A stretch of DNA of 41,612 bases from Patescibacteria group bacterium (GTDB lineage: Bacteria > Patescibacteriota > Minisyncoccia > Phycocordibacterales > SBAW01): NCBI GenBank assembly GCA_028866155.1, contig JAGWIT010000003.1:1-41612 (forward strand), read 5' to 3'. Positions 39,203 through 41,612 of this stretch are shown here, in pieces. A model generated the notes under the pieces. The model was not told the DNA's origin, made no database searches, and saw only the letters and a list, made by a program, of their open reading frames with translations. The position numbers and the translations under genes are program-made. Each line of letters begins with the position of its first letter. The first letter of the stretch is position 1.

Positions 39203-39565
39203 ATGAAAAAAACAGCACTCGCCGCCGCTTTGCTCTTTGCACTCCCGTTTGTCGCCTTTGCCCAGGCGCTCCAGCCGGTCATGGTTCTCGTTTCTGCAGT
39301 GGGCAATATACTCAACATGCTCATCCCGGTCCTCATCGCGGCGGCATTGGTATTCTTTTTTTATGGTCTTATCAAATATATTCAGCATCCTGAAGGCGGC
39401 GGAGATCATGGCGGGGGCGGAGGCCGTTCAATCATGATAGCCGGCTTGGTGTCGCTCTTTATCATGGTGTCGGTTTGGGGCATTGTGAACCTCGCTCAAA
39501 ACGCGCTCGGCGTGCAGGGCAACGCGCCGGTGCAGGTGCCCCAGGTGCCGCAGGCGTCATACTAA
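39203..39565 (+). CDS. TrbC/VirB2-like pilin protein (4)
   Basis: 120 residues: a signal peptide (about 1-21, ending VAFAQA), helix about 25-53 (VSAVGNILNMLIPVLIAAAL then VFFFYGLIKYI), a Gly/His-rich loop (PEGGGDHGGGGGRS), helix about 75-98 (IMIAGLVSLFIMVSVWGIVN) and a Pro/Gln/Val tail. It has the same motif as copies 3 and 5. A 76-bp spacer before it may hold a promoter. Confidence 0.72.
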   Translation: MKKTALAAALLFALPFVAFAQALQPVMVLVSAVGNILNMLIPVLIAAALVFFFYGLIKYIQHPEGGGDHGGGGGRSIMIAGLVSLFIMVSVWGIVNLAQNALGVQGNAPVQVPQVPQASY

Positions 39566-39575
39566 AGGGCTTCTC

Positions 39576-39842
39576 ATGCTCAATACCCAAACGCTCGTCA
39601 ATAACTTCACGAGAGTCATCGTCAATCCGATTATTGCGCTTCTCTTCGCGCTCGGGCTTTTGCTGTTTGCCTGGGGCATCATCGAGTTCTTGATAGGGCT
39701 CAACGCCAGCGGCGATTCGGACAAAAAAGAATCGGGCAAGCGCCACATGCTGTGGGGCATCATCGGGATGTTCATCATGATCTCGGCCTGGGCCATCATC
39801 AAATTCATCGACAGCTCGATAGGTTCCAACGCGCTCGGTTAA
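39576..39842 (+). CDS. Two-helix membrane protein, pilin-like (5)
   Basis: 88 residues: helix about 14-40 (VIVNPIIALLFALGLLLFAW), a charged loop (NASGDSDKKESGKRH), helix about 58-78 (MLWGIIGMFIMISAWAIIKF). Like copies 3 and 4 but without tail or signal. It lies 10 bp after copy 4 and is last in the array. Confidence 0.7.
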   Translation: MLNTQTLVNNFTRVIVNPIIALLFALGLLLFAWGIIEFLIGLNASGDSDKKESGKRHMLWGIIGMFIMISAWAIIKFIDSSIGSNALG

Positions 39843-39849
39843 TTTTTAG

Positions 39850-39885
39850 AAAATAAAAAGCGGCAGGCTACTTAAAGCCTGCCGC
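39850..39885 (-). terminator. Shared terminator of convergent operons
   Basis: GCGGCAGGCT-acttaa-AGCCTGCCGC, a perfect 10-bp stem. On the minus strand it is followed by TTTTTATTTTC, so it mainly serves the membrane-protein gene from the right; it also ends the pilin-like array. Confidence 0.8.
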
Positions 39886-39900
39886 GTTTGCTGTACAGAT

Positions 39901-40989
39901 CTATCCGCAGACATCGAGCAGATTGCCCGGTGTCCATGGTTTGCAGTGGTTGAGCACTACCACAGCGCTCGCATCCGCGCGGATGGAGACAATGCCCTCG
40001 ATAGGGGGCATTGGTCCTTCACACGTGTGCGCCAGTTGATATCCGCTGGCGTTATACCACCCGACGCATCCTCGCAGTACCTGGCCGCGCAGTTGATATG
40101 CGGGGCTGTTCACTGCAGTGAGGTTGGGGCCATAAGTCAGTGTTTGAGACTGACCAAGGACCCAACCCGAGGGGACCGAAGTGCTCCGAATATTTCCTGC
40201 GGGAGTCGATACTTGCGACAAGAGGTATAAATCCCCTCCAGCCACAATCAATACAAGGAGTACCGCCAGTATCCTCCCCTCGGTGGCGTAAATTGCAATC
40301 CCGATAAGAATCGCGACTACTACTCCGCCTAGAAGCCATACACGCGGGTCGGCACCTAACTGCATAATGGGTCTGCATTCCAGATCCACGACGCACTTGG
40401 TGACGACCTTGAGGTGTTCCTCTCCAACATGAGCAAAGCCCATGATGGAAAAGGCGGCGATTAGCATGACAAAGGCGGCAACTCGCCTCGCTCCAGTGAG
40501 CTTGCCGGTTTCGTTGAGAAGAACGATACCCACGCCGTAGAATCCGAGCATAGAGAGCCCGGCCGGTCCATCGAGCAGCGGTTGTAAGGTGGGGATGCCG
40601 TAGTAGACAGCCACACCAAGAAACAGCGCACACAAAAGTTCGAGATAGGCTTCTTTTCCTTTGCCTACCAGCCACACGATAATCCCGCCCACCACGGCAA
40701 TCGCTACGATGACCGTGATGAAGGAAGGAAACGAGTGTGGCAGCGTCGCTCCGGCGCTGGAAGGCGCCGGAGCGACAGGAGTCGTAGTTGCTGCGTGTCC
40801 ACCGAACAGCAACATGCCGAAATAGACGAGCATGAACACCACCATCGCGGCAGCAGTTGTTGCCGCTGCAATGATAATCGCCCAGTAAAAGAATTTATCA
40901 GCACTAACTCGTGGGGGCAGGCTGATCTCGGGCGGCATCCTTCTCGTCGGTTGCTTTTCAGAGGGTTTTGCTTCAGTGCTTTCCGCCAT
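39901..40989 (-). CDS. Multi-pass membrane protein of unknown function
   Basis: 362 residues with a Pro/Lys-rich cytoplasmic start, then about seven to eight hydrophobic helices (about 35-60, 90-112, 118-135, 145-160, 170-190, 215-235 and 240-258), followed by a ~95-residue outer domain with paired cysteines (RGCVGWYN, HTCEGP, NHCKPW, LLDVCG). Such a cysteine-rich end suggests disulphides. No family recognised. It overlaps the SPFH-like gene upstream by 17 bp, so the two are likely translated together. Confidence 0.72.
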   Translation of the reverse strand: MAESTEAKPSEKQPTRRMPPEISLPPRVSADKFFYWAIIIAAATTAAAMVVFMLVYFGMLLFGGHAATTTPVAPAPSSAGATLPHSFPSFITVIVAIAVVGGIIVWLVGKGKEAYLELLCALFLGVAVYYGIPTLQPLLDGPAGLSMLGFYGVGIVLLNETGKLTGARRVAAFVMLIAAFSIMGFAHVGEEHLKVVTKCVVDLECRPIMQLGADPRVWLLGGVVVAILIGIAIYATEGRILAVLLVLIVAGGDLYLLSQVSTPAGNIRSTSVPSGWVLGQSQTLTYGPNLTAVNSPAYQLRGQVLRGCVGWYNASGYQLAHTCEGPMPPIEGIVSIRADASAVVVLNHCKPWTPGNLLDVCG

Positions 40990-41612
40990 CTTTTTCTCCT
41001 TCGGCAGTGGGGAATTTTGATGCGATGTTGTCGGCAGCCGCTATTATCCTGCCGGCATGCTCAGCTACTTGTTGGAGTCCTTTGCCGACATGAATTTCGA
41101 GAATATTCTTCTTCACATCGGCCTCTTTGTTGAGGATCAACACGTTATTCATCGCTTCACCACCTTCCATCGCAAGCTTCTTGGCCATGGTTTTGGCTTG
41201 TTTTGTCATTCGGACAACTGTTTTCTCGACGATTCGCGCCTGCTGATAATCTCCATGCAGCTTTGGCGGTCCGAGTGTGGAGATTTCGATGTTGGCACCG
41301 ACGCGTGATTCGATGGTGTTGCCAAATGCATCTCGGTGGCGTTTTTTTTCGGGTGCTCCCTCCATGGCTTTCAAGAGCTCCGCTTGGATTTCCACCGCCT
41401 TTTTCTCGGTGAGAATATCTTTTTCTTTACATCCAAGCGTCTCTTCAGAGATCGTATTTTCGACGATGTCCTTAACCGCCTCCTCAACATCTCCTTGGTC
41501 GAAACGGATGTTAAGGGGCAAGAGTGGAAGGAATGGACCCCATTGCGCGGTCCAGTTGAAGGTGAACGGAATGCCATCGACAATGAAGTCGGATGACTTC
41601 GCCACCTTCTTT
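40973..41612 (-). CDS. SPFH/band-7-like membrane-scaffold protein, 5' end outside window
   Basis: At least 210 residues, with the frame open to the right edge. FIVDGIPFTFNWTAQWGPFL looks like an SPFH/prohibitin-domain strand pair. AVKDIVENTISEETL and the long amphipathic helix (ARIVEKTVVRMTKQAKTMAK) fit the SPFH fold plus coiled coil that oligomerises. Such proteins organise membrane microdomains or proteases. It overlaps the multi-pass membrane protein gene by 17 bp, like NfeD-flotillin-type pairs, though the partner here is not NfeD. The N-terminal anchor cannot be seen. Confidence 0.68.
   Translation of the reverse strand, partial: KKVAKSSDFIVDGIPFTFNWTAQWGPFLPLLPLNIRFDQGDVEEAVKDIVENTISEETLGCKEKDILTEKKAVEIQAELLKAMEGAPEKKRHRDAFGNTIESRVGANIEISTLGPPKLHGDYQQARIVEKTVVRMTKQAKTMAKKLAMEGGEAMNNVLILNKEADVKKNILEIHVGKGLQQVAEHAGRIIAAADNIASKFPTAEGEKDGGKH

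Noticed and set aside
1..41612. CRISPR array
   Set aside because: No run of regularly spaced short repeats and no cas gene seen anywhere in the window.

Overview
The window reads as a chromosomal segment of a Candidate Phyla Radiation (Patescibacteria, probably Parcubacteria-type) bacterium. The evidence is the compact gene layout, a short YbeY, an FtsA/FtsZ pair, a four-domain S1, bS21 and GyrA with many short overlaps, DUF5666-type and two-helix pilin-like proteins, few Shine-Dalgarno sites, and TGA used as a stop (which argues against the recoded SR1/Gracilibacteria groups). Taxonomy is inferred from gene content; no rRNA is present.

Region 1 (1-2.55 kb) is the edge of a phage-like element: the C-terminal end of a terminase large subunit, a zinc-ribbon membrane protein, a hairpin-rich non-coding stretch and a large serine recombinase. 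Region 2 (2.55-9.8 kb) is envelope-related: an AbrB-MacA-MacB-type export operon, then an ECF sigma factor with a membrane partner and several DUF5666-like surface proteins.

Region 3 (9.8-19.6 kb) lies between tRNA-Ser(CGA) and tRNA-Glu(TTC) and looks like an accessory island with two blocks. The first (10.1-12.8 kb) has a RimK/CofF-like ATP-grasp ligase, a CofE-like glutamyl ligase, a short 5-formyl-THF cyclo-ligase-like protein and an NlpC/P60-like protein. It is bracketed by two 89-bp direct repeats that differ almost only at synonymous codon positions. The second (13.05-17.9 kb) is a tight six-gene minus-strand operon: XRE regulator, membrane-anchored Mrr-like nuclease, NUDIX hydrolase, queuosine-salvage (DUF2419/Qng1) family enzyme, one-helix membrane protein and AbiV-domain protein. 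This is the best candidate here for an undescribed defence-type system. The island ends in a truncated gene joined to a serine recombinase that lacks its catalytic domain and whose reading frame ends inside the tRNA-Glu gene.

Region 4 (19.7-36.8 kb) is mostly core: a repeat-built surface protein, thioredoxin reductase-like, SDR, ftsZ, ftsA, ybeY, rpsU, a divergent HisRS-like protein, lepB, pth, rpsA, a metallo-beta-lactamase-fold protein carrying an in-frame palindromic repeat, gyrA, a NUDIX, a flavin-binding-like protein, a CsaA-like tRNA-binding protein, a deoxyribosyltransferase-like protein, a methyltransferase and several very small genes.

Region 5 (36.8-41.6 kb) has a membrane-anchored solute-binding-like protein followed by five small two-helix proteins resembling VirB2/TrbC pilins, then a convergent pair: a multi-pass membrane protein and an SPFH/band-7-like protein that runs off the right edge.
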